DNA of 64,000 nucleotides from JADKHR01 sp041917295 (GTDB taxonomy: Bacteria; Elusimicrobiota; Elusimicrobia; FEN-1173), in assembly GCA_041917295.1 (NCBI GenBank), contig JAYRXX010000019.1:26854-90853 (forward strand), in the 5' to 3' direction. A program made the translations under genes and the position numbers. Below, piece after piece: positions 25,865 through 35,344 of the stretch. The notes beneath the pieces were generated by a model that did no database searches, was not told the origin of the DNA, and saw nothing but the letters and a program-made list of their open reading frames with translations. Position 1 is the stretch's first letter. Every line of letters begins with the position of its first letter.

Positions 25865-27813
25865 AAAAATTCCGACCTTTCGTGTTTTTCGTCATGCTGA
25901 TTGCCCTAGGTTTTTCCATTTGGTTCATTAACCCCATCCGGGAAATGCCTCTTGAGGATGACTGGTTTTATTCACTTATGGTAAAAAATCTGCTTGAAAC
26001 TGGCCGATATTTGATGCATCCGTATGCGGCGGCCAACTCCCCCTTTCATGTCCTGTGGGGTGGATTTTTCTCCCTGGTGGGAGGTTATTCTTTTTCGACG
26101 TTGAGAATGTCTGTCTTGGTTTTGTCCTTGATTGGAATGATCGTATTTTACTTATTGGCTAAAGAAAATGATATCGATAAAGAGACATCGATCTTGTTGA
26201 CGTTGGCCTATATTTCAAGCCCTTTGGTCCTTAGGTTTAGTTTTAATTTTATGACGGATGTTCCCATGTTGGTTTGTTTAATGGCCGCCCTGGTGTTATA
26301 CATTCGCGCCGTTCGTGTTGGAAGTTTTCCCCTTATATTTGTTGGATCTCTGGTCGCGTCTGCGGCCATTTTAACCCGCCAGACGGGAGCCGCGGTGGTT
26401 CCCGGCCTTTTCATGGTATGGCTTGTGGACCCAAAACGAAAGGAGCGAATCTTATTTTATTTGGTGGGGCTCTTCTTCCCATCGATCGCCGCCGGATGGC
26501 AGTATGTCATGATAAATGGGTATCCAAATTTCGCAGCCCATCGTGCGTTGCATCTTCAACATATATACCAGTCAAACCTGGGCATCGTGTTAACCGGTGT
26601 CTTTTATCGGTTGGTCGCCATCCTCCATTACCTGGCTTTGTTTTCATTGCCCTTGGTCCTAACGGCGTGGTTGGAAACGTTGTTTTCAAAAAATTGGTCG
26701 CTGTTCCATAAAATTACGATCCCCATTGGTCCCCTCACGATATTAACTTCATTGGCCGTAACGACGTTTATCCCTGGTTCAACGGATTTAGCCAAAACAT
26801 TGATGTTGGGTGGAATGGGAGCGTCCCTGGTTTCAATAATTTGTCTTGTTGTTTCCCGAACCCTTCGAAGGGAGGAACTGAAATACCCCCCCCCTTTAAA
26901 AAAGACCGACTCGCTTTTTCTCACATTGGCTTGGGTTCTATTTCTGATGGCCACTGCGGGGATCGTCGTCCTTTTGGGATCCCCCATGCCGTTTGGGGGG
27001 TTCAATTTTGACCTTCTTAGGGGCCAAATGCCAATCAGGGGATTCGTAACATTTATCACGTCGGTCGGGGGTATTCTTTTGGCGAGAATGTTTGTAATTA
27101 GGTATTTCGATAGGGAGATATGGATTGACATCCCTCACGAACAGAAGACAATGGATTTCACCGCGCTTTTTAGTTTATTGTTTCTACTTCCTTTTTGGTT
27201 TTTCGGGGATGAATACATTCTTCCCTTGCTACCTATATGTCTGATCGTCGCAGGTCGTCATCTCAAAAAAGGGTTGGAAAAGACGTCGATGCGATTTGTA
27301 TTCATCGGGGTTTGTCTGACCAGTCTGAGTTTCTCGGCCGTTGAAACACGGGGAGTGATGGAATCCGATGAGGCGATGTGGAAGGGTGGAGAATTTCTTA
27401 GGGGTCAGGGAGTTGAACCCGAAGACGTGTACCACGTTGATGACGATTCCACTTACCGTTACTGGCGTCTTTACAACAGTCATTTTTTCGAACAGCTTTT
27501 GGACGAAAGCGGTTACAATGATAATCCTTCTCCGACCGTGGCGAATTGGGCTTACAATGACCATTACGCAGTGAAGGAAAAGAAATGGGCCATAAATGCT
27601 AAATATTGGGTGACCAAATCTTCGGACCCGAGCACCTGGTCGACCAGCATTATTGGACCGCCCATTAACGAAAAATGGGTTGTAATGAACAAAATTGCTT
27701 ACGAAAGTTATTTTCTCCGTAGGAAATTTGTGTATGTTATGAAAAAGGAAGAAGGAAAGGGGTTCGACATCATGGCGGGAGATGGAGCTCAGTTAAAAGG
27801 AAAGTTCAAATGA
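25861..27813 (+). CDS. Polytopic GT-C glycosyltransferase (PMT/ArnT-like, GT39/GT83)
   Basis: A 650-residue inner-membrane protein. An N-terminal hydrophobic segment is followed by REMPLEDDWFYS, with the acidic pair near residues 33-34 in the first periplasmic loop where GT-C enzymes carry catalytic aspartate. About 10-12 membrane segments follow to around residue 480, then a soluble C-terminal periplasmic domain of about 150 residues. Such proteins use polyprenyl-phosphate sugars as donors. ATG at 25861 overlaps wbpI (ATGA). The GT2 at 20226 could make its donor. A polymerase or ligase role is a less likely alternative. Confidence 0.75.
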   Translation: MKKFRPFVFFVMLIALGFSIWFINPIREMPLEDDWFYSLMVKNLLETGRYLMHPYAAANSPFHVLWGGFFSLVGGYSFSTLRMSVLVLSLIGMIVFYLLAKENDIDKETSILLTLAYISSPLVLRFSFNFMTDVPMLVCLMAALVLYIRAVRVGSFPLIFVGSLVASAAILTRQTGAAVVPGLFMVWLVDPKRKERILFYLVGLFFPSIAAGWQYVMINGYPNFAAHRALHLQHIYQSNLGIVLTGVFYRLVAILHYLALFSLPLVLTAWLETLFSKNWSLFHKITIPIGPLTILTSLAVTTFIPGSTDLAKTLMLGGMGASLVSIICLVVSRTLRREELKYPPPLKKTDSLFLTLAWVLFLMATAGIVVLLGSPMPFGGFNFDLLRGQMPIRGFVTFITSVGGILLARMFVIRYFDREIWIDIPHEQKTMDFTALFSLLFLLPFWFFGDEYILPLLPICLIVAGRHLKKGLEKTSMRFVFIGVCLTSLSFSAVETRGVMESDEAMWKGGEFLRGQGVEPEDVYHVDDDSTYRYWRLYNSHFFEQLLDESGYNDNPSPTVANWAYNDHYAVKEKKWAINAKYWVTKSSDPSTWSTSIIGPPINEKWVVMNKIAYESYFLRRKFVYVMKKEEGKGFDIMAGDGAQLKGKFK

Positions 27814-28586
27814 TTGCAGCGCTTTTGCTTGGGAGGGAGGGGAGTCAAGGGTTCCCCGGTAAAAATGTGTTCCCCATTATGGGCCGCCCTTTGATGAGTT
27901 ATCCCTTGTTGGCGGCTCGGCACGCGCCATCGGTGGATGTGGTTTACGTCTCGACCGATTCGAATAAGATCAAAGAGATTGCGCGATACCACGGGGCCAA
28001 AACGATCGATCGCCCGCCTGAACTGGCCGCTCCCAACGCGTTGGGAGAAGACGCGTTTCGACATGGGTATGAGGTCGTTCGGAATGAATGCACACAAAGC
28101 GGAGAGACACTGGAACTAATGGTATTGCTGTTTTGCAACGCGGCAACGGTAACGTCTTCGTCCATTGAGGACGGGGTGAATTCTTTAAGGGCTTGTCCCG
28201 GAGCGGATTCGGCGGTCACGGTATCCCGTTACAACATGTGGAGCCCCCTCCGTGCGCGGCGGGTTGGCAAGGACGGTTATCTGCATCCTTTCGTTCCTTT
28301 GGAGGTGTTTGGCAACCCGGCCACCCTGAATTGCGACCGGGATTCGCAAGGAGATGTGTGGTTCGCCGATATGGGATTGTCGGTGGTTCGGCCTTCTTGT
28401 TTCGATAAAATGAAGGACGGATTGCTCCCTCAACGGTGGATGGGAAAAAATATTCTCCCCCTTCCTCAGTGGGGGGGGCTGGACGTTGACTACGATTGGC
28501 AAATGCCTCAGGTGGAGTTTTGGTTGAGGAGACATGGTTTTACCGAAACTTCCACGCCCTATGACCGCGTTGGAGAGACGTCATGA
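27810..28586 (+). CDS. Acylneuraminate cytidylyltransferase-like protein (NeuA family)
   Basis: A 258-residue CTP-dependent enzyme. GREGSQGFPGKN at 8-19 is the family's CTP-binding loop, VYVSTDSNKIKEIARYHGA follows, and IDRPPELAAPNALGEDAF matches the sugar-binding strand. It should activate a nonulosonic acid or a related acidic sugar as its CMP ester, possibly the NeuB product coded 20 kb upstream. It is the first gene of a module with radical SAM and dehydrogenase genes, so a different substrate is possible. ATG overlaps the preceding stop (ATGA). Confidence 0.82.
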   Translation: MIAALLLGREGSQGFPGKNVFPIMGRPLMSYPLLAARHAPSVDVVYVSTDSNKIKEIARYHGAKTIDRPPELAAPNALGEDAFRHGYEVVRNECTQSGETLELMVLLFCNAATVTSSSIEDGVNSLRACPGADSAVTVSRYNMWSPLRARRVGKDGYLHPFVPLEVFGNPATLNCDRDSQGDVWFADMGLSVVRPSCFDKMKDGLLPQRWMGKNILPLPQWGGLDVDYDWQMPQVEFWLRRHGFTETSTPYDRVGETS

Positions 28587-29527
28587 AAGGACAGCGCGCT
28601 TTGGTTACGGGGGGGGCCGGATTCATCGGGTCCCATCTGGCTCATCGGCTCTTGCGCAACGGCTATCGGGTAACCGTCGTGGATGATTTGTCATCGGGAC
28701 ACAAAGACAACGTGCCTTCCGGTGTGGATCTCATCGAGGCGGACCTATCGAAAACGGAACAATTCGATCGATGGCAAAAAACGCCGTGTGATGTGGTGAT
28801 GCACCTGGCGGGGCAATCATCGGGCGAATTGTCGTTTCGAAATCCCCGTCACGATCTCGAGAGTCATGTTTTTAGCACATTTAATGTCCTGGAATGGTGT
28901 CGAACGCGAGGAGTCCGTCGATTCCTATACGCGAGTTCCATGGCGGTTTACGGGGACCCCGTCAAATTTCCCGTTCGCGAAGACGGTGCCTTGTCTCCAA
29001 AAACGTTTTACGCGGCGGCGAAAATATCCGCTGAAGCTTATACGAACCTCTTTCATTCTTTGGGGGTGAACACGACAATTTTCCGCCTGTTTAGCGTATA
29101 CGGGCCAGGACAGGATCTTACCAACAAAGCCCAGGGCATGGCCAGTATTTACTTGTCCTATGCACTGGAAGGTGTCCCCATTCTCGTAAAAGGGCGGTTG
29201 GATCGGTTTCGTGATTTAACCTACATTGACGATGTGGTTGACGCTTGGATTGGAGCGATCGAGCGGACGAACACGCATGGTAAAACATACAATCTCTCCA
29301 GTGGTCGTCGGACCACTGTCGCGTCTTTGGTGGACGCAATCCGTCAGGCGGTGGGGTGTTCTGAACACCCAGTGATTTGTCAAGAGGGAACTCTCGGGGA
29401 CCAATTCGGGATGGAAGGCGATTCCACCGCCATCACTAAGGACATCGGGTGGCGTGTTCGCATTCCGTTGGAAGAAGGGTTGAAACAAATGGTGGCTTTT
29501 GAGCGAGCGCGAAAGGAGGTTCGATGA
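28583..29527 (+). CDS. NAD-dependent epimerase/dehydratase (extended SDR)
   Basis: A 314-residue SDR with TGGAGFIGSHLAHRLL, VDDLSSGHKDNVP (adenine-binding acidic motif), YASSMAVYGDP and the catalytic TFYAAAKISAE (YxxxK). The overall pattern is close to UDP-glucose 4-epimerase/UDP-glucuronate epimerase relatives. It overlaps both neighbours by four bases. In this module it could modify the precursor of the CMP-activated product; the exact reaction is not determinable from sequence. Confidence 0.83.
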   Translation: MKGQRALVTGGAGFIGSHLAHRLLRNGYRVTVVDDLSSGHKDNVPSGVDLIEADLSKTEQFDRWQKTPCDVVMHLAGQSSGELSFRNPRHDLESHVFSTFNVLEWCRTRGVRRFLYASSMAVYGDPVKFPVREDGALSPKTFYAAAKISAEAYTNLFHSLGVNTTIFRLFSVYGPGQDLTNKAQGMASIYLSYALEGVPILVKGRLDRFRDLTYIDDVVDAWIGAIERTNTHGKTYNLSSGRRTTVASLVDAIRQAVGCSEHPVICQEGTLGDQFGMEGDSTAITKDIGWRVRIPLEEGLKQMVAFERARKEVR

Positions 29528-30519
29528 CGGAAGAACCGAGAAAAGACCGATTGCATCACGATGTCGCGGGGAGCGATCTTTTTGATGTGCGCGATCAGCG
29601 CGTTCTCGAATATCGTCAGAAATGGGAGGAAAACCCAAAACGGCTCGACCCAGGGGAATTCCCCATTCATCTCGATATCGAGGTGTCGAGCCGGTGCAAC
29701 CTGAAATGCCCATTTTGCGCCACCACGTACGGGTCGGACAAATTCAGCAATGGCCTTATGTCCTGGGACACCGCGAAACGGATTTTGGATGAGGCGGGGA
29801 CGGAGGGGGCTTATTCCTGCAAATTCAATATTCGTGGAGAACCGTTGTTAAACCGCGAAACGCCTCGGTTTGTGCGGTACGCTAAAGAAAAAGGCCTTGT
29901 CGACGTTTTCTTCAACACCAATGCCACGTTGTTAACCGAGAGTGTGGGACGTGAACTCATCGAGGCCGGTCTGGACCGATTAACTGTATCGTTTGAAGGA
30001 TTTGATAAATCGATCTATGAAAAAAGTCGAGTGGGGGCCACATTTGAAAAGACGGTGGCAAACATCGTTGGATTCCGAAATCTTCGAGACCGCTTGGGGA
30101 GAAAGACCCCCAAGATTCGTCTCCAGGCTGTACTCATTCCGGAGCTCACTGGCCGTTTGGATGAATTTGTTGCGTTTTGGAAAGACAAAGTCGATCAAGT
30201 GTCTTACAACGAATTATTGCCCAACGTGCCGAACAGTTTTGAGCCGGTGCGATCCGCCTGGATTTGTCCATTTCCGTACCAGCGATTGGCGGTTTTTTGG
30301 GATGGGTCCGTGACAACCTGTTACAATGATTTCTTCGGCTATTCCGTCATGGGAAGTGTTCACGAGACGACCTTAAAAAAGTGTTGGATCGTGGAACTCG
30401 AACGATTGCGTCAGCTTTTTCTCAAGGGGCGCGCGTATGAACAGAAAGCTTGTTGGGAATGTCCGTTGCGGATGACCGAAGTTAAAAAAATGGGGGGTGG
30501 CCCCATGGAGAATGTGTGA
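29524..30519 (+). CDS. Radical SAM protein with SPASM-like C terminus
   Basis: A 331-residue radical SAM enzyme. The 4Fe-4S cysteines C58, C62 and C65 lie in CNLKCPFC; FNIRGEPLLN and FFNTNATLLTE are the conserved downstream barrel motifs. The C-terminal region has further cysteines (WICPFPYQ, TTCYNDF, CWECPLR) consistent with a SPASM domain with auxiliary clusters. Such enzymes in glycan loci carry out dehydrogenation, epimerisation or C-C chemistry on sugars or small molecules. Both ends overlap neighbours (ATGA and GTGA). Substrate unknown. Confidence 0.82.
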   Translation: MTEEPRKDRLHHDVAGSDLFDVRDQRVLEYRQKWEENPKRLDPGEFPIHLDIEVSSRCNLKCPFCATTYGSDKFSNGLMSWDTAKRILDEAGTEGAYSCKFNIRGEPLLNRETPRFVRYAKEKGLVDVFFNTNATLLTESVGRELIEAGLDRLTVSFEGFDKSIYEKSRVGATFEKTVANIVGFRNLRDRLGRKTPKIRLQAVLIPELTGRLDEFVAFWKDKVDQVSYNELLPNVPNSFEPVRSAWICPFPYQRLAVFWDGSVTTCYNDFFGYSVMGSVHETTLKKCWIVELERLRQLFLKGRAYEQKACWECPLRMTEVKKMGGGPMENV

Positions 30520-31334
30520 AATTATCAGTGTCGAACATCGCCTGGCCTCCCAGTGAGGTGGATCGTTATTTGGACTTGTTGAGATCCGAAGGCTGTTCAG
30601 GTGTTGAAATTGCGGCGAGCCTGTTGTGGCCAGAGCCAACGGACTCTGTGCCGTCAGATCGTCATCAATTTCGGCAAAAAGTGGAGGATCGGGGTTTGCG
30701 CGTGACAGGTCTTCAAGCGCTTCTTTTCCTTCGCCCTGATCTTCAATTGTTTGTTGGAGATGCGTCCCGGCGCCAAACGGTGGATTATCTCATCCGATTA
30801 ATGGATGTGTGTGTAGACTTGGGGGGAGACGTTTTGGTTTTCGGATCTCCCCAGAATCGGAACAGCCAGGGGATGGAAATTACAACGCGCCAATCCATTG
30901 CAACGGACGTCATGGGCCGTTTGGCCGAGGCCTCCGCCGCTCGGGGTTTAACTTTTTGCATCGAGCCTTTAGGACCGTCTGAAACTGATTTCATCAATTC
31001 GACCCGCGAAGCGGTTCAATTTCTTGACACGTTGGGTTGGCCATCCGGATTGGGTTTGCACGTGGATATCAAAGCGGTGATGGAAGCGGGTGAAACAACG
31101 GATCCGGGTTTGATTGCGCGTTTCGCACGCGCCCGTCATGTGCATGTGAACGATCCGGGGTTACAAGCCCCCGGTAGCACGGGGGTCGATCACACGCCCG
31201 TGGCCCGTGCCCTCATTCAGAGTCGTTACGATCGATTTTTGTCGATCGAAATGCGGCGGGTATCTGGGGATGAAGAGCTGTCGGTGCGGCGTGCCATCCG
31301 GTTTGTCAAAGGAGCCTATACTTCCTCATGCTAA
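30516..31334 (+). CDS. Sugar phosphate isomerase/epimerase (AP endonuclease 2-like TIM barrel)
   Basis: A 272-residue xylose-isomerase-like TIM barrel. GVEIAASLLWP, LTFCIEPLGPSETDF (metal-binding Glu), LGLHVDIKAVMEAGE (metal-binding His/Asp) and HVHVNDPGLQAPG (His/Asp pair) are the conserved metal ligands of the family. GTG at 30516 overlaps the radical SAM stop. It probably isomerises or epimerises an intermediate made in the module. Family members cover several reactions (tagatose epimerase, inosose dehydratase, hydroxypyruvate isomerase), so the activity stays open. The 3' end overlaps the next gene by seven bases. Confidence 0.8.
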   Translation: MKLSVSNIAWPPSEVDRYLDLLRSEGCSGVEIAASLLWPEPTDSVPSDRHQFRQKVEDRGLRVTGLQALLFLRPDLQLFVGDASRRQTVDYLIRLMDVCVDLGGDVLVFGSPQNRNSQGMEITTRQSIATDVMGRLAEASAARGLTFCIEPLGPSETDFINSTREAVQFLDTLGWPSGLGLHVDIKAVMEAGETTDPGLIARFARARHVHVNDPGLQAPGSTGVDHTPVARALIQSRYDRFLSIEMRRVSGDEELSVRRAIRFVKGAYTSSC

Positions 31335-32413
31335 CGCCCAAGCCTCAAATTCAAGATTTAAAGCGTGTTCAAGAGACCGAAACATCACGGTTTTACAAAG
31401 TTCGTTTGGACCGGAGCGAACGCACACACCCCTTTTCATCCGAATTTATCGACCGGATTCGTTCTCGAATCGATGGGGATTGGATCATGACGTATCCGGA
31501 ACCAGAACCGCTTTACCAACAACTTGCACGGTTTCTGAATCTCTCCCGAGATTGTCTTCTTCTCAACAACGGGTCAGACCAATCCATCAAGGCAATTTTT
31601 GAGACGTTCGTAGGTCCACAAGATCGCGTTCTTCTCCATCAACCGGGGTATGCCATGTATCCGGTCTACGCCCAAATGTTTGGCGCCCGAACGGAGGCGG
31701 TGGAATGGGACTCGAATTTGCATCTTGATTTCGACCGTTTCTTGTGTTTGGTTCGGCCCGGTCTTCGGTTGGCGGTTTTGGAAAATCCAAACGGATTCAT
31801 TGGAGCGGCACCCCCCGAAGCGGCGCTTCGTGCTTTTATCGAAAGATGCGAACGGCACGGAGTGGTGGCGGTCGTGGATGAAGCGTATTATTTTTTTCAT
31901 GAGGTGACCGTCGCTCAGTGGTTGAATGAATTTGAAAATCTCATCGTTGTCAGAACATTTTCCAAGGCGTTGGGTGGAGCGGGATTGCGGGCCGGATACA
32001 CCATCGCCCATCCGGATGTGATAAATCATTTACGTAAAGTTAAACCGATGCATGAGGTAAACGGTTTGGCGGTGTTGGTCTTGCTTGAACTTCTGAATTG
32101 CCCGGAGGAAATATTTTCATTCGTTCGGTCCACGCGGGATTCCTTAAAGTTTTTGAAATCCGGATTGACCGACCTTGGTTTTCGGGTGAGTGACAGCGTG
32201 GCAAACTTCCTTGCGGCGGAATTGGGAAGTCGGCTGGAGGGGGCTTCTGTGTCCGCTCGTTGTCGTGAGGTCGGAATACTTCTTCGTCGGCCGTTTCGAG
32301 AACCCACGTTGACGCATTGGACTCGGATTGGGACGGGCCCGATTCCCGAAATGCAACGGGTGTTGGATCTTTTGAAATCGATGTTGGAGGGCAAGGAGAG
32401 ACAGTGTGCGTGA
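31328..32413 (+). CDS. Class I/II PLP aminotransferase (HisC/CobD-like)
   Basis: A 361-residue fold-type-I PLP enzyme. NNGSDQSIKAIFE is the cofactor loop, LENPNGFIGAAPP contains the Asn of the NPN-type motif, VVDEAYYFF provides the Asp/Tyr contacts and RTFSKALGGAGLRAG carries the predicted Schiff-base lysine K213. It is closest in look to histidinol-phosphate aminotransferases and CobD-type threonine-phosphate decarboxylases. Its location in a cytidylyltransferase/hydroxyacid-dehydrogenase module suggests a role on a keto acid or amino acid phosphate of that pathway rather than histidine synthesis. Confidence 0.82.
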   Translation: MLTPKPQIQDLKRVQETETSRFYKVRLDRSERTHPFSSEFIDRIRSRIDGDWIMTYPEPEPLYQQLARFLNLSRDCLLLNNGSDQSIKAIFETFVGPQDRVLLHQPGYAMYPVYAQMFGARTEAVEWDSNLHLDFDRFLCLVRPGLRLAVLENPNGFIGAAPPEAALRAFIERCERHGVVAVVDEAYYFFHEVTVAQWLNEFENLIVVRTFSKALGGAGLRAGYTIAHPDVINHLRKVKPMHEVNGLAVLVLLELLNCPEEIFSFVRSTRDSLKFLKSGLTDLGFRVSDSVANFLAAELGSRLEGASVSARCREVGILLRRPFREPTLTHWTRIGTGPIPEMQRVLDLLKSMLEGKERQCA

Positions 32414-33362
32414 ATGTCGCTCGTGCGGGGAGATAAGGATGCGCCTTGTGGCGACTGAGATTCGTGAGGGGAAAGGCCGCATTGTCCAATGTTTTCGATG
32501 CGGTTTGGTCCGTCAGGATTTGAACTGGTCCAAATCGCGCCTGCGGCGGTATTACAACGATGTTTATCAGAAGACGAATTCCTTGGAGGCCACCTCCCTA
32601 CAATCGCCGCGGTGCCATTTTGAGAGTCGTCGCCAAACGCTTGGCCCTCTCTTGGCCCGATTAATTCCGGCTTTAAAACCGACCATGCGTGTTTTGGATT
32701 TGGGTTGCGGGGCGGGTGAGCTTCTGCACGCGATACGACCGAAAGTGCGGGAAGTCGTTGGTTTCGAAATCAACAAAAGATTTGTCGAATTTATGCGGCG
32801 AAGCCTCGGAATAGAAGCGTATCATGAAGACTTTACGAACTTTGAGTTTGGAGCGCGTCGCTTTGATCTGGTTCTCTCGATTGATGCCCTTGATCATCTT
32901 CCCAATCCCGCTGAAGCATTGAGGTCGATTCGCCGACTTCTCGCTGCGAACGGTCGGGCCTATCTGGAGGTTCCCAATGTGGAAGAGGCGCTCGGTGCAA
33001 ATTTGCCGGAGAAAACGCGAGCGCTTTATCGAACTTTTTTTTGGCACCGTGCGCATTTTTCCTATTTCTCAAAAAAGACATTGAAGGGGATCCTGGCCCG
33101 CAACGGATTTCGTTCTTCAATTTCCTGTCGTCACCAGTACACCTTGAAGAATTTTTTAAACTGGTATTTTTGTGGAAAACCGCAGTCGACATTTGTTGAT
33201 GCAGCCACCAATCTTCAATGGTTTGAGGGGAAAGATGAGTTTGAGCGGGGGATGAATCGAATTTTTCGGTTGGCGGAACGACAGTTTCACGCTTGTTTGG
33301 GGAAAACCGGGCGCGGGGACACGTTGTGTTGTTGGGCAGTTCCTTTTTTGGGTCGGGGATGA
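32406..33362 (+). CDS. Class I SAM-dependent methyltransferase with N-terminal zinc-ribbon-like cysteines
   Basis: A 318-residue protein. Cys pairs CRSC (4, 7) and CFRC (29, 32) suggest a zinc ribbon, followed by motif I VLDLGCGAGELLHAI near residue 100, VVGFEINKRFVEF (motif II) and VLSIDALDHLPNPAEALRSIRRLL. The architecture matches the methyltransferase at 12123-12998, so the two may be paralogues acting on different glycan intermediates. GTG start at 32406 overlaps the aminotransferase; the 3' end overlaps the next gene (ATGA). Confidence 0.78.
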   Translation: MRECRSCGEIRMRLVATEIREGKGRIVQCFRCGLVRQDLNWSKSRLRRYYNDVYQKTNSLEATSLQSPRCHFESRRQTLGPLLARLIPALKPTMRVLDLGCGAGELLHAIRPKVREVVGFEINKRFVEFMRRSLGIEAYHEDFTNFEFGARRFDLVLSIDALDHLPNPAEALRSIRRLLAANGRAYLEVPNVEEALGANLPEKTRALYRTFFWHRAHFSYFSKKTLKGILARNGFRSSISCRHQYTLKNFLNWYFCGKPQSTFVDAATNLQWFEGKDEFERGMNRIFRLAERQFHACLGKTGRGDTLCCWAVPFLGRG

Positions 33363-35344
33363 AAAAACTCGTTGTTTTAGACGAAGGCGATCCTAAGGTC
33401 GAGCACCTCCGTGCAAGGTTCGGGGACGAGTTCTTGGTATTTCCATTGTCCTCCTCCTTGAGCGCAAATGAGGCCGTCGCGGGTATCGGTCGTGAGGCGG
33501 GTGTGCGCGTGGTGTTGATCGATTCCGGTGTGAGTGTTAACCGTGCGGCCGAACGGTGTCGAAGCCGGGTTGTTGATTCCATAGGCAATTTATCCCAAGA
33601 TTTGTTTCGGACTGGGGAGACATTGTCCGAGTATTTTTCCTTCCACAATGGAACCACATCGTCTTGGTGGTTTTCCCGTGTGATTGAAAAGAGTCCGTAT
33701 AAATCCTCCTATTTCCAGCAATCGGTTCAAGTGGAGGCCATTCAATTTGAACTGCGAGCTCACGATTGCGATGAATTGATTTATGCCGGGGAAGATCCGA
33801 TCTTATCTCGTTGCCTGGGCCGAGTGGCACAGAACAATGGATCACGATTTCGAACAGTGTCCGTGAAGACAAAAAACCCGACGCGAGCCCTTTTGTTGTG
33901 GTTGAAACGACACATCGGAATCTGGGACTTTATCTTATTGTTGCATCGCTTGGGAACACTCTTGTGGGTCGGGTGGCTCCGGAGGCGATCGATACGAAGA
34001 ACCCCAAGAAAACCACTGCGGGAAGGTGGCCTCTTGCTCTGTTCTCATTTTCCCGGTTTTAACGAAGAAGAGGCGCGTTTGGGTCATTACGTGAATTCTT
34101 ACTTTGGTCCCCTGGGTCCCTATCTCAAGGACCAACATCAAGACGTTTCGTGGATCTTGATCTATGCACCATCCGGCCGATGGACAATATCGCAAGCGAT
34201 CCAGATGGCGAACCGGTTTATCCAAAACGGCGAATCGTTATGTTTTGCCGAGGAATTTATCGATTTTTCCCTTTTGGCACGGACTTTGTGGGATAACTTT
34301 CGAATGGGGATTCGATTTCGATTTCGTCGTCAGGAAATCATTGAATTGTTTCATCGAGCGGGGTTGCCTTGGTTTGAATTGGCGGAAAAAGACTGGAGCA
34401 GTTCATTTGGGGGCAGCGCGGGTTTTGAAGGCATACTGTGGTATCACGTGTTCTGTCGATTTTTTACGGCCTATCGTCCGGGGAAGATTTTGTTTTCCAC
34501 CGAGGCTCACGCGTGGGAAAAAGCCCTTCTGGCGGCGAAGCAGACAACGGGGCTGAAATCGATTGCGCTTGGTTACCAATCCGCATCGGTTTCTACATAT
34601 TTGTTAAATTATTGGAACACACCCGAAGAAATTACTGGACCAAGGAGAACTCGGAGGCTCCCTCTCCCAGATGTGTTGGTTTGCAATGGGCGGGCCCCCT
34701 GGCGCGGTTTCCGGTCTTGTGGGTGGCCCGAAGATCGTTTGGTTATCGGGGAGGCTCTTCGGTATAAGAATCTTGATTTCGCTCTTCAAGTGGAGGCAGT
34801 AAAAAAAAAACCTGTCTTGTTGGTTGCTCTTTCCATCAATCCCCGCGAAGCGGTTATGACGCTTCGCTTTCTCGCCGTCGCGTTGCAAGGGTGGGAGGGG
34901 GGAGAGGTCTGGATTCGACCACACCCCTTTTTAGACCTCAGTCGATCTTACCTCAACGCGGGGATTGTCGCTCCGAGGTTGTTTAAAACCCCGGCGGAAA
35001 AGGATTTAAGAATTCTTCTGAAGGAGGCGGCGGTTGTTGTAGCGGGCGAATCCAGTGTGTCGTTGGAGGCTGTGGCTTTTGGGTGTCGGGTTCTGGCGGT
35101 GGACGGGCCGGAATGCATCAACATGTCGCCCCTTCGAGATTACGAGAGCAGCGCGTATGCTTCTTTCTCTTCTCCGAGTGCTTTGCGCGAGGAGGTGGAA
35201 CGATGTGTTTCCAGACTCCCTTGTGTTTTGGTCTCCGATGAAGAACGCAGGAGGGTGATTCGGGATTTTTTCGAATTGGCTTGGGACAAACCAAATCGAA
35301 TAAGCGAATTGATTCGGACGGACGTTGAAAGGAGGATCATATGA
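33359..35344 (+). CDS. Long surface-carbohydrate biosynthesis protein with GT-B-like C terminus
   Basis: A 661-residue soluble protein. The N-terminal 200 residues are not recognised; the middle has GGLLLCSHFPGFNEEEARLG and a repeated aromatic-rich region; the C terminus (about 500-650) has VLLVALSINPREAVMTLR, EVWIRPHPFLDLS and VVAGESSVSLEAVAFGCRVLAVDGPE, a GT-B or capsule-synthase-like nucleotide-binding pattern. It resembles the large surface-carbohydrate proteins common in candidate-phylum O-antigen loci. ATG at 33359 overlaps the previous stop; the longer frame from 33293 is inside that gene. Its partner may be the CMP-activated product of this module. Confidence 0.62.
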   Translation: MKKLVVLDEGDPKVEHLRARFGDEFLVFPLSSSLSANEAVAGIGREAGVRVVLIDSGVSVNRAAERCRSRVVDSIGNLSQDLFRTGETLSEYFSFHNGTTSSWWFSRVIEKSPYKSSYFQQSVQVEAIQFELRAHDCDELIYAGEDPILSRCLGRVAQNNGSRFRTVSVKTKNPTRALLLWLKRHIGIWDFILLLHRLGTLLWVGWLRRRSIRRTPRKPLREGGLLLCSHFPGFNEEEARLGHYVNSYFGPLGPYLKDQHQDVSWILIYAPSGRWTISQAIQMANRFIQNGESLCFAEEFIDFSLLARTLWDNFRMGIRFRFRRQEIIELFHRAGLPWFELAEKDWSSSFGGSAGFEGILWYHVFCRFFTAYRPGKILFSTEAHAWEKALLAAKQTTGLKSIALGYQSASVSTYLLNYWNTPEEITGPRRTRRLPLPDVLVCNGRAPWRGFRSCGWPEDRLVIGEALRYKNLDFALQVEAVKKKPVLLVALSINPREAVMTLRFLAVALQGWEGGEVWIRPHPFLDLSRSYLNAGIVAPRLFKTPAEKDLRILLKEAAVVVAGESSVSLEAVAFGCRVLAVDGPECINMSPLRDYESSAYASFSSPSALREEVERCVSRLPCVLVSDEERRRVIRDFFELAWDKPNRISELIRTDVERRII

